Shown: piece after piece, positions 1 through 9,106 of the stretch
Position numbering within the stretch: position 1 is the first letter of the stretch
Layout: every line of letters starts with the position of its first letter
Notes under the pieces: model-generated
What the model saw: the letters and a program-made list of their open reading frames with translations, nothing else
What the model was told of the DNA's origin: nothing
The model's database searches: none
Translations under genes and position numbers: made by a program
From: an uncultured Prevotella sp.
GTDB taxonomy: Bacteria > Bacteroidota > Bacteroidia > Bacteroidales > Bacteroidaceae
Direction of reading: 5' to 3'
NCBI GenBank assembly: GCA_944319815.1
Contig: CALUEX010000022.1
Location: forward strand, 1 to 39,475
Length of the DNA: 39,475 bases

Positions 1-875
1 GCTTCAAGCAAGGCGATAGGTAGTCCTTCGTGGCTCGACGGAAGACAATAACAAAGACAATTCGTCAACAATGAATGCAGCTTCTTGCCCTTGATAAAGC
101 CAGTAAGGACAGCTCCGTTCTTCCTTGCCATTTCCTTCAAGTTGCGTGAATAGTCGTCCTCAAAGTCAGTATCGCCGGCCAACACCAACTTTATATCTTC
201 AGCTTCATTTCTACTTTTAATCTTGGTAAATGCTTCAACCAAATGATGTAAATTCTTTTCCGGCACAAAGCGGCACATGCCAAGGATGTACTTGCCTTTC
301 TCTATGCCGAGTTCATTGAAGTATTCGGGATAGTCGCATATTTCCGGTTGCGAAACGCCGTTGTAAATCAAGTGGACGTGGTTTGTGCGGTTGTATTTCC
401 GCTTTATCAGGTTGCGTATCACGTCGGAGATTACAATCACCTCGTCGGCAAACATACAGCCCATGCGCTCACCTAATTTCAACATAGTCTTTGCTGCAAA
501 TCCCCATTTATCGCGGTCGTAGTCAGGCCCGTGGTGGGTAAAAACAACCTTCATTCCAAGCATCTTTGCATACGGTACAAGCAAAGCAGGGCCTATTGCG
601 TGGATGTGCAGGATGTCGGCTTTTAACCGTTTTGCCTCATTGATGGCACGGAAAGTATGGATAATAGCCTCAAAGGATTTCTTCTTCGGGCTGTCGATAT
701 TAACCAAATTCACGCCTTTCCATTCCTTCAGGTCGTCCTTGACATAATTCGTCCTGCGTATCACGGTAACGTCAAAGCCTCGTTTAGCTATTCTCGGGAA
801 CAGCTCCTCGCAGTGCGTTTCAACACCGCCCATGATGTTCGGGATGCCACGAGTACCCGTAACAACTATTTTCAT
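1..875 (-). CDS. GT4 glycosyltransferase, 3' end cut by window edge
   Basis: Reading leftward from an ATG at 873-875, 291 codons are visible before the window ends, with no stop. The N-terminus begins MKIVVTGTRGIPNIMGGVET, the glycine-rich start of a GT-B, GT4-type glycosyltransferase of the kind used for rhamnosyl or similar transfers in polysaccharide loci. Further on are FTHHGPDYDR, an acceptor-side loop, and near the edge the typical GT4 segment SSHEGLPIALLEA, whose two Glu residues (E-x7-E type) bind the sugar nucleotide. It should act in the cytoplasm on the lipid-linked repeat unit. The next gene upstream ends 171 nt away at 1047. The donor sugar cannot be told from the sequence. Confidence 0.9.
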   Translation of the reverse strand, partial: MKIVVTGTRGIPNIMGGVETHCEELFPRIAKRGFDVTVIRRTNYVKDDLKEWKGVNLVNIDSPKKKSFEAIIHTFRAINEAKRLKADILHIHAIGPALLVPYAKMLGMKVVFTHHGPDYDRDKWGFAAKTMLKLGERMGCMFADEVIVISDVIRNLIKRKYNRTNHVHLIYNGVSQPEICDYPEYFNELGIEKGKYILGMCRFVPEKNLHHLVEAFTKIKSRNEAEDIKLVLAGDTDFEDDYSRNLKEMARKNGAVLTGFIKGKKLHSLLTNCLCYCLPSSHEGLPIALLE

Positions 876-1046
876 AAATGTTTCTTTTAAAAGAAATAAA
901 TCGTTATATTTGCTTACATTTTCAGCAAAAGCCGGATGAAGAATTTATTAGAAGAAATAAAAGACACTTTCTTGTATGTAGGGATAACGCTTATGTCTTT
1001 GTTATCCGCCTTATGGATGCTAATAAAAAGGGAAAGAATAAAATAG

Positions 1047-2111
1047 TTACTTTCCCTTTAGTAATTGAATATATCTTTGCCTTAATAAATCCATAGAAAA
1101 ATTTTCTGATAATAAATTTTTACTTTCCCGTCCTAAAGATTGCCTTAGTTTTTCATTTCCAATCAATTTGAGTAATGTCTTTGAAATACCAATAAAGTCA
1201 CCGACATTATGTAAATATCCGTTTTTATTCTCTAAAACCAAATATTCATTATCCCCAACATTAGTGGCAACAATAGGCAAGTTAGCGTTCATTGCCTCCA
1301 TAATTGAATTACTCGTTCCTTCAAAAATAGATGTGGAAAGGTAAATGTCTGCACCGCAAAGTAACTCCATGATGTTATCTGGATTAATGAATATCTGCGT
1401 ACAATCGTCAACACCATATTCTTTCACCCACCGTCTCACTTGGCTTTCCAATTTCCCGTAACCTACAATTACAAACGAGAAGCCTGTCGTAGACGCTTTC
1501 TTCAGCTCCGCAATAGCCCGTATCGCAGTTTCATAGTCTTTCTGTGGAACAAAACGCCCGACTGTGATTATTCGCAAAAAACTATTTGAAACTTTTACCG
1601 AATACGGCGAGATATTCTCAAAACAATTTGGTATTACAGAGACCTTTCTGCTCTTAAAGCCTTTAGACACAAAATTATTACGCCCTGAATAACAGTTTGC
1701 AATGGCCCGTTTAGCAAAATAATTTGCCATCAACCTATCTGCCATGAGTTTCAGAGAAGGCAACTCTGCATTGCGCAACCCCGTATAGACCTCTGCACCG
1801 GCCATTCGCCCGGCCATACAGGCATAGACATTCGCTGCCGTAAGGTATGAGAAAACGGCTTTTATCTCGTTTTGCTTCAGGTAGGCTACGAATGCCCGAA
1901 ACCTCCCTATGCGCCCACCGCTCAGCCGGCAGACGTGTATCCTGCCGTCGTATCCAAGCATATCCATGTATTTTTGATGCACATTCCAGCCGTTGAAGAT
2001 TATGTAATGCACGTCATAATCTCCTGCCAAGGCCTTGGCTAACAGCACGCTCTGCTTTTCCGCACCACCGCTGGTAAGATTTTTCACGAATACGGCAATA
2101 GCTTTCAACAT
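1047..2111 (-). CDS. GT4 family glycosyltransferase
   Basis: 354-residue cytoplasmic glycosyltransferase of the GT-B fold. The N-terminal domain has the acceptor loop TSGGAEKQ (residues 12-19). The C-terminal Rossmann domain shows ITVGRFVPQKDYETA and the nucleotide-sugar motif FEGTSNSIMEAMNANLP, in which the paired Glu residues match the GT4 E-x7-E motif. Length is normal for the family. It probably adds one sugar of the capsule repeat unit. It is followed on the same strand by another GT4 gene at 1-875 and preceded by an AT-rich 285-nt gap. Specificity is unknown. Confidence 0.93.
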   Translation of the reverse strand: MLKAIAVFVKNLTSGGAEKQSVLLAKALAGDYDVHYIIFNGWNVHQKYMDMLGYDGRIHVCRLSGGRIGRFRAFVAYLKQNEIKAVFSYLTAANVYACMAGRMAGAEVYTGLRNAELPSLKLMADRLMANYFAKRAIANCYSGRNNFVSKGFKSRKVSVIPNCFENISPYSVKVSNSFLRIITVGRFVPQKDYETAIRAIAELKKASTTGFSFVIVGYGKLESQVRRWVKEYGVDDCTQIFINPDNIMELLCGADIYLSTSIFEGTSNSIMEAMNANLPIVATNVGDNEYLVLENKNGYLHNVGDFIGISKTLLKLIGNEKLRQSLGRESKNLLSENFSMDLLRQRYIQLLKGK

Positions 2112-2396
2112 ACCATGACAATTTTAACGTATCTTTAACTTTTAATAATCTATTTGAACTTCGTTGGAATTTTCAGCATCCCATCAAACTTTATAAATCC
2201 ATTCATCAAGATGTAAAAAATATGCAAAAAGAAGGATAAAAAATCTACTTATCTAAGGAAGCGATCCTATTGGCGTCATAAAAATCCACCTTTTCATTTT
2301 GCAACATTTATCTTCCACAATAAAAAATCATCACAATATTATTACAATTAAATTCTGCAATAAATTATATTTTTCACAACAAAAAAACTTTCACAA
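2112..2396. other. AT-rich intergenic gap in the capsule operon
   Basis: About 285 nt, very AT-rich, between a GT4 gene and an acyltransferase gene. I see no open reading frame with a recognisable product, no clear TAnnTTTG promoter on the minus strand and no strong hairpin. It could be the remains of a lost gene, since the rest of the operon is tightly packed. Confidence 0.4.
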
Positions 2397-2930
2397 TCAT
2401 TGATTTTTTAAGAATGATTTACATATAAGTTTCTCTGGATGAGATAAAATTATATTTTTCTTTTTGTCAGATGACAATGATTTTGTACCATAATTATGTT
2501 TCAAATTATTTTTTACATAATCGTCTGTTGTACCTATAATTCTTGCCGGATTTCCTGCAATGCAAACATCATCCGGAACGGAATGCGTGACCACTGAACC
2601 TGCCGCTACTAATACATGTTTTCCAATGCTGACACCTGGCATAATCAACGAATTAGAACCTATATAAGTCCAATCTCCTATTGATATTTTTCCAAATATG
2701 TCAAAATTTGGATAGCCCTTACTTCTAGCGACTCTCGCACCTCCATGAGTAAACATTTTAACACCATCAGTTATCGCAACATTGTCGCCTATTTCAATTA
2801 AATAAGCTTCTGTCGGCATATAACGAGTTGCAATAAAACATTTTCTCCCCATTTTAACACCACAAAACCTTGCATGATAGTATGGAGAAAACAATTTTAA
2901 AATAAGTTTGATTAACTTTTTTAATATCAT
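2397..2930 (-). CDS. Left-handed beta-helix (hexapeptide) acyltransferase
   Basis: The chosen ATG at 2930 gives 177 residues. The frame is open further upstream to a TTG at 2996, but the extra 22 residues do not look like the family. The centre holds hexapeptide repeats (IEIGDNVAITDGV, ISIGDWTYIGSNSLIMPGVS, IGKHVLVAAGSVVTHSVPDD) ending in AGNPARIIG, the usual end of the beta-helix in WcaF/Maa/WbbJ-type O-acetyltransferases. The likely role is acetylation of a capsule sugar in the cytoplasm, using acetyl-CoA. It is one of three acyltransferases in this operon. Confidence 0.88.
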   Translation of the reverse strand: MILKKLIKLILKLFSPYYHARFCGVKMGRKCFIATRYMPTEAYLIEIGDNVAITDGVKMFTHGGARVARSKGYPNFDIFGKISIGDWTYIGSNSLIMPGVSIGKHVLVAAGSVVTHSVPDDVCIAGNPARIIGTTDDYVKNNLKHNYGTKSLSSDKKKNIILSHPEKLICKSFLKNQ

Positions 2931-3115
2931 ATTTTCAAGTTGTTTATACAATGGCGACACAAAACTGTCAATCAGGAATAAGAAATCAATAAACAAGGAA
3001 CGTCAGACAAATGACGTGACAACAAAAATCTATCTTAACATAATACACAAATCGCCTGTTTCCTCTCCAAATTCAACAATTAAACTTACCTGATTATCAC
3101 CGAGTTTTTCCGTTT

Positions 3116-4159
3116 TTATTTTATATACTTATTAACAAAATACAAAATTCCATATATCCCATTAAAAAATCTCTTTTGGAAAAACACATATATAAAGTAA
3201 AGAAGTATCCATTGGGAAAGACCTACATAACGAGAAAAACGGAAAAAAGTACATTTACTGTCAAGTTCAACGCCTTTTCTAAAAGAATGTAATCCGTTAA
3301 TCACATCTACCTTGTTCTTACCCATCTTCAAACCATATACGACATAAGAAGAAATAGCTTTCGCATAAAACCACCGATATGCCGGATGCAATTTGAAATC
3401 ACAACCAAGCTGCAATAAAACGGAATGAACTTTTTTATACTCAACCAAGAAATTATCCATAACATCATCATAATATTTTGCCGACACTGAAAGATTTGGC
3501 CTTACAATATGAACATATAAAATGTCTTTTATCAAAACCATATTCTTGATATATGGCAATAACTTAATATTAAAATCAAAATCCTCCCCGCCATGCTTCC
3601 TGCCTGTATCAAATATTACTTCATAATTGTCCATTAAACGCTTTCTATATATCCCATTCCATATAACACCGAAAGGCAAGCCAAAATCCTTTTTTGCTAT
3701 CAAATCAAGAAGCATATCTTTCAAATCTTCCCTTTGCAGTATACTAAAAAACTTTGAAACTATGACACGCTCTTTACTATTATCCCCATGAACAATCCGC
3801 CGGCCCCATTTTACGACATCGGCATCATGTTCCTCTGCCACCTTAACTGAGACACTTAACAAATCTGGCAGAAACAAGTCGTCATGGTCGCAAAATGTGA
3901 TGTATTCCCCCCGCGCCTTGACCATTCCATAATTACGAGCATCGCATATTCCACCATTCTTTTTATGGTAAACGACCACCCTGCTGTCTTTAGCGGCATA
4001 CTCGTCACAGATTTTTCCACTGCCGTCTGTTGAACCATCGTCAACCAAAATAAGCTCAAAGTTTGCATAAGTCTGCCTCAAGACACTGTCAATTGTACCA
4101 CAGAGATATTTGCCCGTATTGTAAACAGGCATAATTACAGATACTAAAGTTTGGCTCAT
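3116..4159 (-). CDS. GT2 family glycosyltransferase
   Basis: 347-residue GT-A fold enzyme. The N-terminus SVIMPVYNTGKYLCGTIDSV and VDDGSTDGSGKICDEY are standard GT2 nucleotide-binding motifs, and FCDHDDLFLPD carries the metal-binding DxD-type element. The last 40 residues are hydrophobic and aromatic (residues about 305-345) and may lie at the membrane. Its start codon overlaps the stop of the preceding GT2 gene as ATGA (4156-4159), which points to translational coupling. It probably adds a sugar to the capsule repeat unit on the cytoplasmic face of the inner membrane. Confidence 0.93.
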   Translation of the reverse strand: MSQTLVSVIMPVYNTGKYLCGTIDSVLRQTYANFELILVDDGSTDGSGKICDEYAAKDSRVVVYHKKNGGICDARNYGMVKARGEYITFCDHDDLFLPDLLSVSVKVAEEHDADVVKWGRRIVHGDNSKERVIVSKFFSILQREDLKDMLLDLIAKKDFGLPFGVIWNGIYRKRLMDNYEVIFDTGRKHGGEDFDFNIKLLPYIKNMVLIKDILYVHIVRPNLSVSAKYYDDVMDNFLVEYKKVHSVLLQLGCDFKLHPAYRWFYAKAISSYVVYGLKMGKNKVDVINGLHSFRKGVELDSKCTFFRFSRYVGLSQWILLYFIYVFFQKRFFNGIYGILYFVNKYIK

Positions 4160-4959
4160 GATAATTTTTTTGTATATTTCTTTTTCCTTTTATTCATCAC
4201 ATAAGATGAAAATATTTTGCCAATGACAGTCTTCGCCGATTGCTTCAGGTACACGAAATACATCTTCACGTAAACATCAAGGCCTCTACAGCCAAACATA
4301 TCCATGCGCTCCTTGTACATTTGTATAATCTTTCCATGCGAAGCTCCGCCCGTTCTGTCGTCAAAGACCGCGATAGGACAACCAACATAACGAAGACTGT
4401 GGTTGCCTTTTAAGAAGACCTTTGCCGTTGTGTCATAATCAGCACCAATCGGGTAATTCAAGTCAAACTTGACTTGCTTTAAAACAGAAGTCTTTGTAAA
4501 CAACGACTGGTGGCATATCCCTTGCGACTTAAAAATAAAATCTCTCTTTTTAGGTTGTTTAAGATAAATCGGGTCGGCTTTTCTTAACAAATACCCAAGC
4601 TCATTTTGTATGTACACATCACCATAAACAAGGTCTTCATCATAATCTTTGCCTTCAAAAATATCGGCGACCACATGGTTGTTGACAAACTTGTCCCCTG
4701 CATTCATGAAAAGGACATATTTGCCCGTAACATACCCCAGCGACTTATTCATGGCGTCAAATATCCCCTTGTCTGGCTCGCTTATCCAAAAACTAATGCG
4801 ATGAGAATGTTCCTTGATGACATTCACAGTACCGTCTTTACTTCCGCCGTCGATTACCACGTACTCTATGTCACTATATGTTTGGGACAAAACATTCTCA
4901 ATTGTTTCTTCCGCCAAATCCTTGCAGTTGTATGTTACTGTTACGATTGATATTTTCAT
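4156..4959 (-). CDS. GT2 family glycosyltransferase (WcaE/colanic-acid-like)
   Basis: 267-residue GT-A glycosyltransferase. Key motifs are SIVTVTYNCKDLAEETI at the start, VIDGGSKDGTVNVI, the family-typical WISEPDKGIFDAMNKSL, and FMNAGDKF in place of a strict DxD. These patterns are typical of the short GT2 group found in colanic-acid-like and O-antigen clusters. Its start (4959) lies 62 nt inside the 3' end of the wzy gene, and its stop overlaps the next GT2 gene, so three genes are tightly coupled. It probably transfers one sugar onto the lipid-linked oligosaccharide. Confidence 0.92.
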   Translation of the reverse strand: MKISIVTVTYNCKDLAEETIENVLSQTYSDIEYVVIDGGSKDGTVNVIKEHSHRISFWISEPDKGIFDAMNKSLGYVTGKYVLFMNAGDKFVNNHVVADIFEGKDYDEDLVYGDVYIQNELGYLLRKADPIYLKQPKKRDFIFKSQGICHQSLFTKTSVLKQVKFDLNYPIGADYDTTAKVFLKGNHSLRYVGCPIAVFDDRTGGASHGKIIQMYKERMDMFGCRGLDVYVKMYFVYLKQSAKTVIGKIFSSYVMNKRKKKYTKKLS

Positions 4960-6289
4960 TACTAAACATATTGAATTGAAAAAATTTATGGAGCAAAACT
5001 ATATAAACACCATAAAAAATGAAATAAGACAATCCTGTTGCCAATGCGATGACAAATTGCACCAAGGTTAAAATTATCGCATATTTCCTATCTTTTTTAC
5101 ATTTAATATTTAACAAGCTATATTTACATGAAAAGTAAAATGTATAGAACCATAACAACAAACCTAAAATACCGCCATTAACCAATGCATCCGATATAAT
5201 AATCTCAAATCCATATAAAATTGGGTGGAAAGGATTACGCTGCAAATAGTAGGAACTCCAACCAAATCCATGCCCAAACAATAAATTATTTTGTATTTCC
5301 ACAAAAGAATACAATACCTGATTTACACGCATTACGAAATTAGAGCCACCTATATCATTCTTTGCCGCTACGCTATCATTCCAAAAGAACAATGAGCTTT
5401 CAACCATACCCCTGATATTATTCAATTGTGGAATAAACAACAAGCACAAATAGCCTAAAATACAGAAGAAGATAAAACAGTATACAAATCTTACTTTTTT
5501 TATCAGACTACTATATAAAAAATAAAATAGCCAAAACGAAAAATAAGCAACAAATGCGGAACGTTTTGAACATATCACAACTCCAATGGATAATAATACC
5601 AACAAGGGAATTATAATTTTTTTTGAAAAAAAATTCTTTGCGTAAAGAAGATAAAAAAGAACAAATGTAATAGGCAAAAAATACCCCCAACCATTTGAAT
5701 GAACAAAAGTTGCCGATGTTGACATATATCCACGTTCATCATACAAAAGAAACTCATTAGTACTTGTTTCATCATCCCGGTATAAACTTTTAATTATTGC
5801 GACATAAGGATTATCACCTACTATGATTGTCAAACAACCATAAACACAACAAATAAAAGTACAAACAGACAAAACTTTTAATATTAAAAGTAAATCATAT
5901 TTATTCCGTATAGACTGAATAAATATGATTACAGGCAAAATGTCTGTCACAAAAAATTGTACTGTACGTGAATATTGATAAGATAAATTTGAATAATCAG
6001 AAAAAGGCAGACTTATGAAGAAATAAAAAATAAAAAACAATAAATAACGAACATATTTGTCTTTTGAAATTCTAATACTGATATTCTTAATGGTAAAAAT
6101 ATCTCTAAAAGCAAAAAATACCAAAATCAATATTACCGCCGTGTTTAAACTAACATCTAAAAAAGGGGTTAATCTTACACACTCAGGTATCAATATTCTA
6201 CTTACCAACAAACATGCACATCCATATACAGTTCGTTTATAAGACAAATAAGTAGAAACAGCTAAAAAAACAATAAATAATAAAAACAT
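4898..6289 (-). CDS. wzy: O-antigen/capsule polymerase, Wzy-like
   Basis: 463 residues, strongly hydrophobic with about ten or more predicted membrane segments. A large periplasmic-type loop sits around residues 290-370 (contains NNIRGMVESS, FVMRVNQVLYSF and GHGFGWSSYY). This is the topology of O-antigen ligase/polymerase (Wzy/WaaL) proteins, and the G-H-G-F-G-W segment is common in them. It should join undecaprenyl-linked repeat units in the periplasm. It lies in the same operon as the wzx flippase, which supports a Wzx/Wzy-dependent pathway. Codons are very AT-rich, as usual for wzy genes. The C-terminal 20 residues overlap the next gene by 62 nt. A ligase role is less likely given the context. 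Confidence 0.85.
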   Translation of the reverse strand: MFLLFIVFLAVSTYLSYKRTVYGCACLLVSRILIPECVRLTPFLDVSLNTAVILILVFFAFRDIFTIKNISIRISKDKYVRYLLFFIFYFFISLPFSDYSNLSYQYSRTVQFFVTDILPVIIFIQSIRNKYDLLLILKVLSVCTFICCVYGCLTIIVGDNPYVAIIKSLYRDDETSTNEFLLYDERGYMSTSATFVHSNGWGYFLPITFVLFYLLYAKNFFSKKIIIPLLVLLSIGVVICSKRSAFVAYFSFWLFYFLYSSLIKKVRFVYCFIFFCILGYLCLLFIPQLNNIRGMVESSLFFWNDSVAAKNDIGGSNFVMRVNQVLYSFVEIQNNLLFGHGFGWSSYYLQRNPFHPILYGFEIIISDALVNGGILGLLLWFYTFYFSCKYSLLNIKCKKDRKYAIILTLVQFVIALATGLSYFIFYGVYIVLLHKFFQFNMFSNENINRNSNIQLQGFGGRNN

Positions 6290-6301
6290 GAGAATAAATC
6301 C

Positions 6302-6901
6302 TTACAGATGTTTTATTACCCTGCACGGGTTGCCAGCAGCTATGCAGTTGGCAGGAATGTCCTTAACGACCACGCTGCCAGCACCTATCACCGACCTTGC
6401 ACCGATATGTACGCCTTTGAGGATTATGCTACGTGCTCCAATAAGGACGTCATCACCTATTACGATTTCGGCATCCTTTCGGTTCTGCACATCTATCAAG
6501 CCGTTACGCCGGTCGAGGTAATTCAACGAATGTGCATCTGAATCCATTATAACCACATCACCACCTATTTTTACATTGTTGCCAAGCGTTATACCTTTAC
6601 GTGACCATAATATGGTAGAACTTAGTCCGCAATTGTCGCCAATTTTTATCCGCGAATGCTTGTCGGCTACTATGCACCCACTGCGGTTCGTCACAAGGGG
6701 GTTGAGGTTGCCACCACTCAAGAACACGAAGTCGTCGCCAACCTCAACAGTCGCCGTCTTGTCAATATTTACATACAAACGGCCAAGAACTTTGAAGTTC
6801 CTGCCAACTTTTACCTCCCCCGATGTAAATATCCTGAATTTCAGGCTATTATATCGCCATGAAATAGCAACAAAAAGCCTCCTATATAACTTTCCAAACA
6901 T
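6302..6901 (-). CDS. Hexapeptide-repeat acyltransferase
   Basis: 199 residues with left-handed beta-helix repeats throughout the centre and end (VGDDFVFLSGGNLNPL, IKIGDNCGLSSTILWS, ITLGNNVKIGGDVVIMDSDA, IVIGDDVLIGARSIILKGV, IGARSVIGAGSVVVKDIPAN), finishing with AGNPCRVIK. MDSDAHS contains the catalytic-type His found in the galactoside/maltose acetyltransferase group. It starts one nucleotide after the stop of the preceding acyltransferase and ends 12 nt before wzy. The likely role is O-acetylation of the capsule repeat unit. Confidence 0.9.
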   Translation of the reverse strand: MFGKLYRRLFVAISWRYNSLKFRIFTSGEVKVGRNFKVLGRLYVNIDKTATVEVGDDFVFLSGGNLNPLVTNRSGCIVADKHSRIKIGDNCGLSSTILWSRKGITLGNNVKIGGDVVIMDSDAHSLNYLDRRNGLIDVQNRKDAEIVIGDDVLIGARSIILKGVHIGARSVIGAGSVVVKDIPANCIAAGNPCRVIKHL

Positions 6902-6902
6902 A

Positions 6903-7565
6903 TCAAATTGATTTTCTTAGTTTATCCATGTCGCTGAACAGCTCCCAATGCTCCTTGAGCCATACCAATGATTTTTCCCACCAACGGGCTTTCAGTAAAA
7001 AAACTATCGTTTCCTCATCATACCTATAACTCTTCACCTTTGCCGGTACACCGCCGACAATAGCATACGGTGGCACATCCTTAGTTACCACGGCTCCTGC
7101 AAGCACCATTGCACCGTCACCTATATTCACTCCTTCAACTATCTTTACGCCGAAACCAATCCAACAATCCGACCCTACAGTGACAACACATCCGGACTCG
7201 GCGTACTTGAATTCATCAAAAAGTTGTCTATTGGCAAAAGTGTATCCGTTCTGTCTAAACTGCGAAAAGAACATTGGGCAGGTCGTAACAAACGGGTAAG
7301 TATAAGGATGCTTTCCACGAATAACGACACACTCACCAGCAATCGAAGTAAAACGACCAATACGACCTGAAAAAGAGCTTTTATTCCCAATGTAAGAACC
7401 ATACCCCATATTTCCATCAAATGAGGCATCTTTACCAATCTTATTAGCCCCTTCAAAAGTGGAGTTCATGCTGATTCTGCAATTATACGGGAATATCAAC
7501 TTTCCATGCCATTTATATTTCAAGTAAAAATACTTCAGCAATCGTTTTAGCAAAAACATAATCAA
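6903..7565 (-). CDS. Hexapeptide-repeat acyltransferase, CatB/xenobiotic acyltransferase type
   Basis: 220 residues. The layout follows the CatB/VatD-like group: an N-terminal helix-rich start, then [19 protein letters not shown] and [20 protein letters not shown], where the His of GKHP matches the catalytic His region. An extended loop follows, and then [20 protein letters not shown] and [20 protein letters not shown], ending the helix with [10 protein letters not shown]. Despite the family name, the capsule context argues for a sugar O-acetyltransferase, not antibiotic resistance. The gene contains the only GAATTC site (7209-7214) that I found in the window. Confidence 0.88.
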   Translation of the reverse strand: MIMFLLKRLLKYFYLKYKWHGKLIFPYNCRISMNSTFEGANKIGKDASFDGNMGYGSYIGNKSSFSGRIGRFTSIAGECVVIRGKHPYTYPFVTTCPMFFSQFRQNGYTFANRQLFDEFKYAESGCVVTVGSDCWIGFGVKIVEGVNIGDGAMVLAGAVVTKDVPPYAIVGGVPAKVKSYRYDEETIVFLLKARWWEKSLVWLKEHWELFSDMDKLRKSI

Positions 7566-7607
7566 AATGGTTATTAACCTACATCCTCCCCAAAAACTTA
7601 GACAAAC

Positions 7608-8957
7608 TCACTTTATCCATATCCCCTCAGCCCTTCTTTTCAAGATTTTGTTTATTTGAAGGGTAAAGAAGGTTGAATATATGGCAACAATTATAATCAT
7701 TGATAACACTACGCCTACAGCGCCCAAGTTTCTACCAAGAAACAACGCCATCGGAATATGCAGAAAGAGCCCAATCATCGTGACGTATGTCTGCAACTTT
7801 ATCGTACCTATCCCATTTATCAATTGTACTTGCAGTGCATCCCACGTGTTAAGTATCATATACGCACCAACTGCTAATGTCATGACGAACGAAATATTAG
7901 CCCTTTCCCCTATCCACAATGAATAAACGATTGGAGACACTGCCATCATTACAACAATCGCTAACGCTGACACAAAATAGAGTCTTTTCATTTTCGTATA
8001 TATGCCGTTCATCCAAGCAAAATCTCTTTTTGCATAAGCGTCTGTAAAAGCAGGCCACAATGGGTTCAATATTATTGAATAAACCATCATTCCAATGCTC
8101 AAATACTTATAAGCGATGTTATAAGCCGTAACATCATCAGGCCCTGAAACATTGGATATTAGAATGTTAGTCGTCTGAAAAAACACGACGACCTGTATCT
8201 GTATCAAAAAAAACTTCACTCCCAATCCAAACAGGTCTTTAATCCTTTTCTTATCAATGGACTTAAATGAAGGAGACACTTTCTTGAAAACACCTTTAAA
8301 CAAAATAAATGAAGCAATCACAACAACGATTATAGGCATGGAAGATATTGCAAAAGCTAATGAAACCAACGACGGCGGGCAACACTTTGTTAAAATCACT
8401 ATTACAAATAAAGACAAAATATTACCTACAACAGGAAACACCATAGACAAGGCGACTTTCTGAAAAGCTGCAACAACAGCTATCAGGACGTTTACTATCA
8501 TCTGTAAACAAAAGCAAGCAACCAAAACGTACAATGCGTGTGAAATATCCGAATTATAAGAACTGTCAACATTCAAAAACGAAGCCCAACCAATATGAGG
8601 CACCAATAACTCCAACAATAAACACAAAGGAACAAATATTACAATCATCATAAAATAGGTCGTAGATACAAGTGCCTTGCCCTTGTCCCAATCTCCCAAT
8701 GCGATTGCCTCCGCCAACCTGTTCTTCAAACCAAGAGTGAAACCTACATCGAAGAAGTTTAGCCATAGCATTATAGACGATAAGGTAAGCCAAATACCAT
8801 ACATTTCAGACGAGACATAGCCAAGCGTCAACGGTACAAGCAGAAGGGAAACCATTATGCTACAACCCTTTATAAGCAGCGAGGCTATTATATTCTTTTT
8901 TACCGTAAGGCTTCGCTGGCTACCTCTTATCAAAAATTTTTTAATCTTAGCTATCAT
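7608..8957 (-). CDS. wzx: Polysaccharide flippase, Wzx-like (MOP superfamily)
   Basis: 449 residues with about twelve hydrophobic segments spread along the whole length. The N-terminal amphipathic stretch is followed by LLIKGCSIMVSLLLVPLTLG and GYVSSEMYGIWLTLSSIMLW, which resemble the first two membrane segments of Wzx/RfbX flippases. It should move undecaprenyl-diphosphate-linked repeat units across the inner membrane for Wzy. A 149-nt non-coding gap separates its start from the epimerase stop; the gap is AT-rich, and I see no convincing promoter in it. Confidence 0.92.
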   Translation of the reverse strand: MIAKIKKFLIRGSQRSLTVKKNIIASLLIKGCSIMVSLLLVPLTLGYVSSEMYGIWLTLSSIMLWLNFFDVGFTLGLKNRLAEAIALGDWDKGKALVSTTYFMMIVIFVPLCLLLELLVPHIGWASFLNVDSSYNSDISHALYVLVACFCLQMIVNVLIAVVAAFQKVALSMVFPVVGNILSLFVIVILTKCCPPSLVSLAFAISSMPIIVVVIASFILFKGVFKKVSPSFKSIDKKRIKDLFGLGVKFFLIQIQVVVFFQTTNILISNVSGPDDVTAYNIAYKYLSIGMMVYSIILNPLWPAFTDAYAKRDFAWMNGIYTKMKRLYFVSALAIVVMMAVSPIVYSLWIGERANISFVMTLAVGAYMILNTWDALQVQLINGIGTIKLQTYVTMIGLFLHIPMALFLGRNLGAVGVVLSMIIIVAIYSTFFTLQINKILKRRAEGIWIK

Positions 8958-9106
8958 TTATAAATCTTCAATTACGATTTTTATTATCATTATTTAGATA
9001 ATAGACTTACAGTAAATTTAAAATTTTGTTAGTTAACACAATCTGTTTGTACGATGTTGGCAGTTGCAATATTTCTAATGCATTTATTAACTGATATAAA
9101 TTAATT

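Noticed and set aside
905-912. TATATTTG, a promoter-like -7 element on the plus strand
   Set aside because: It points away from the capsule genes into antisense DNA with no gene to express; a chance match in AT-rich DNA.
657-1096. Two short plus-strand open frames (657-890 and 878-1096)
   Set aside because: The first is antisense to a clear glycosyltransferase gene, and the second overlaps the end of another; neither has family-like sequence or a ribosome binding site.
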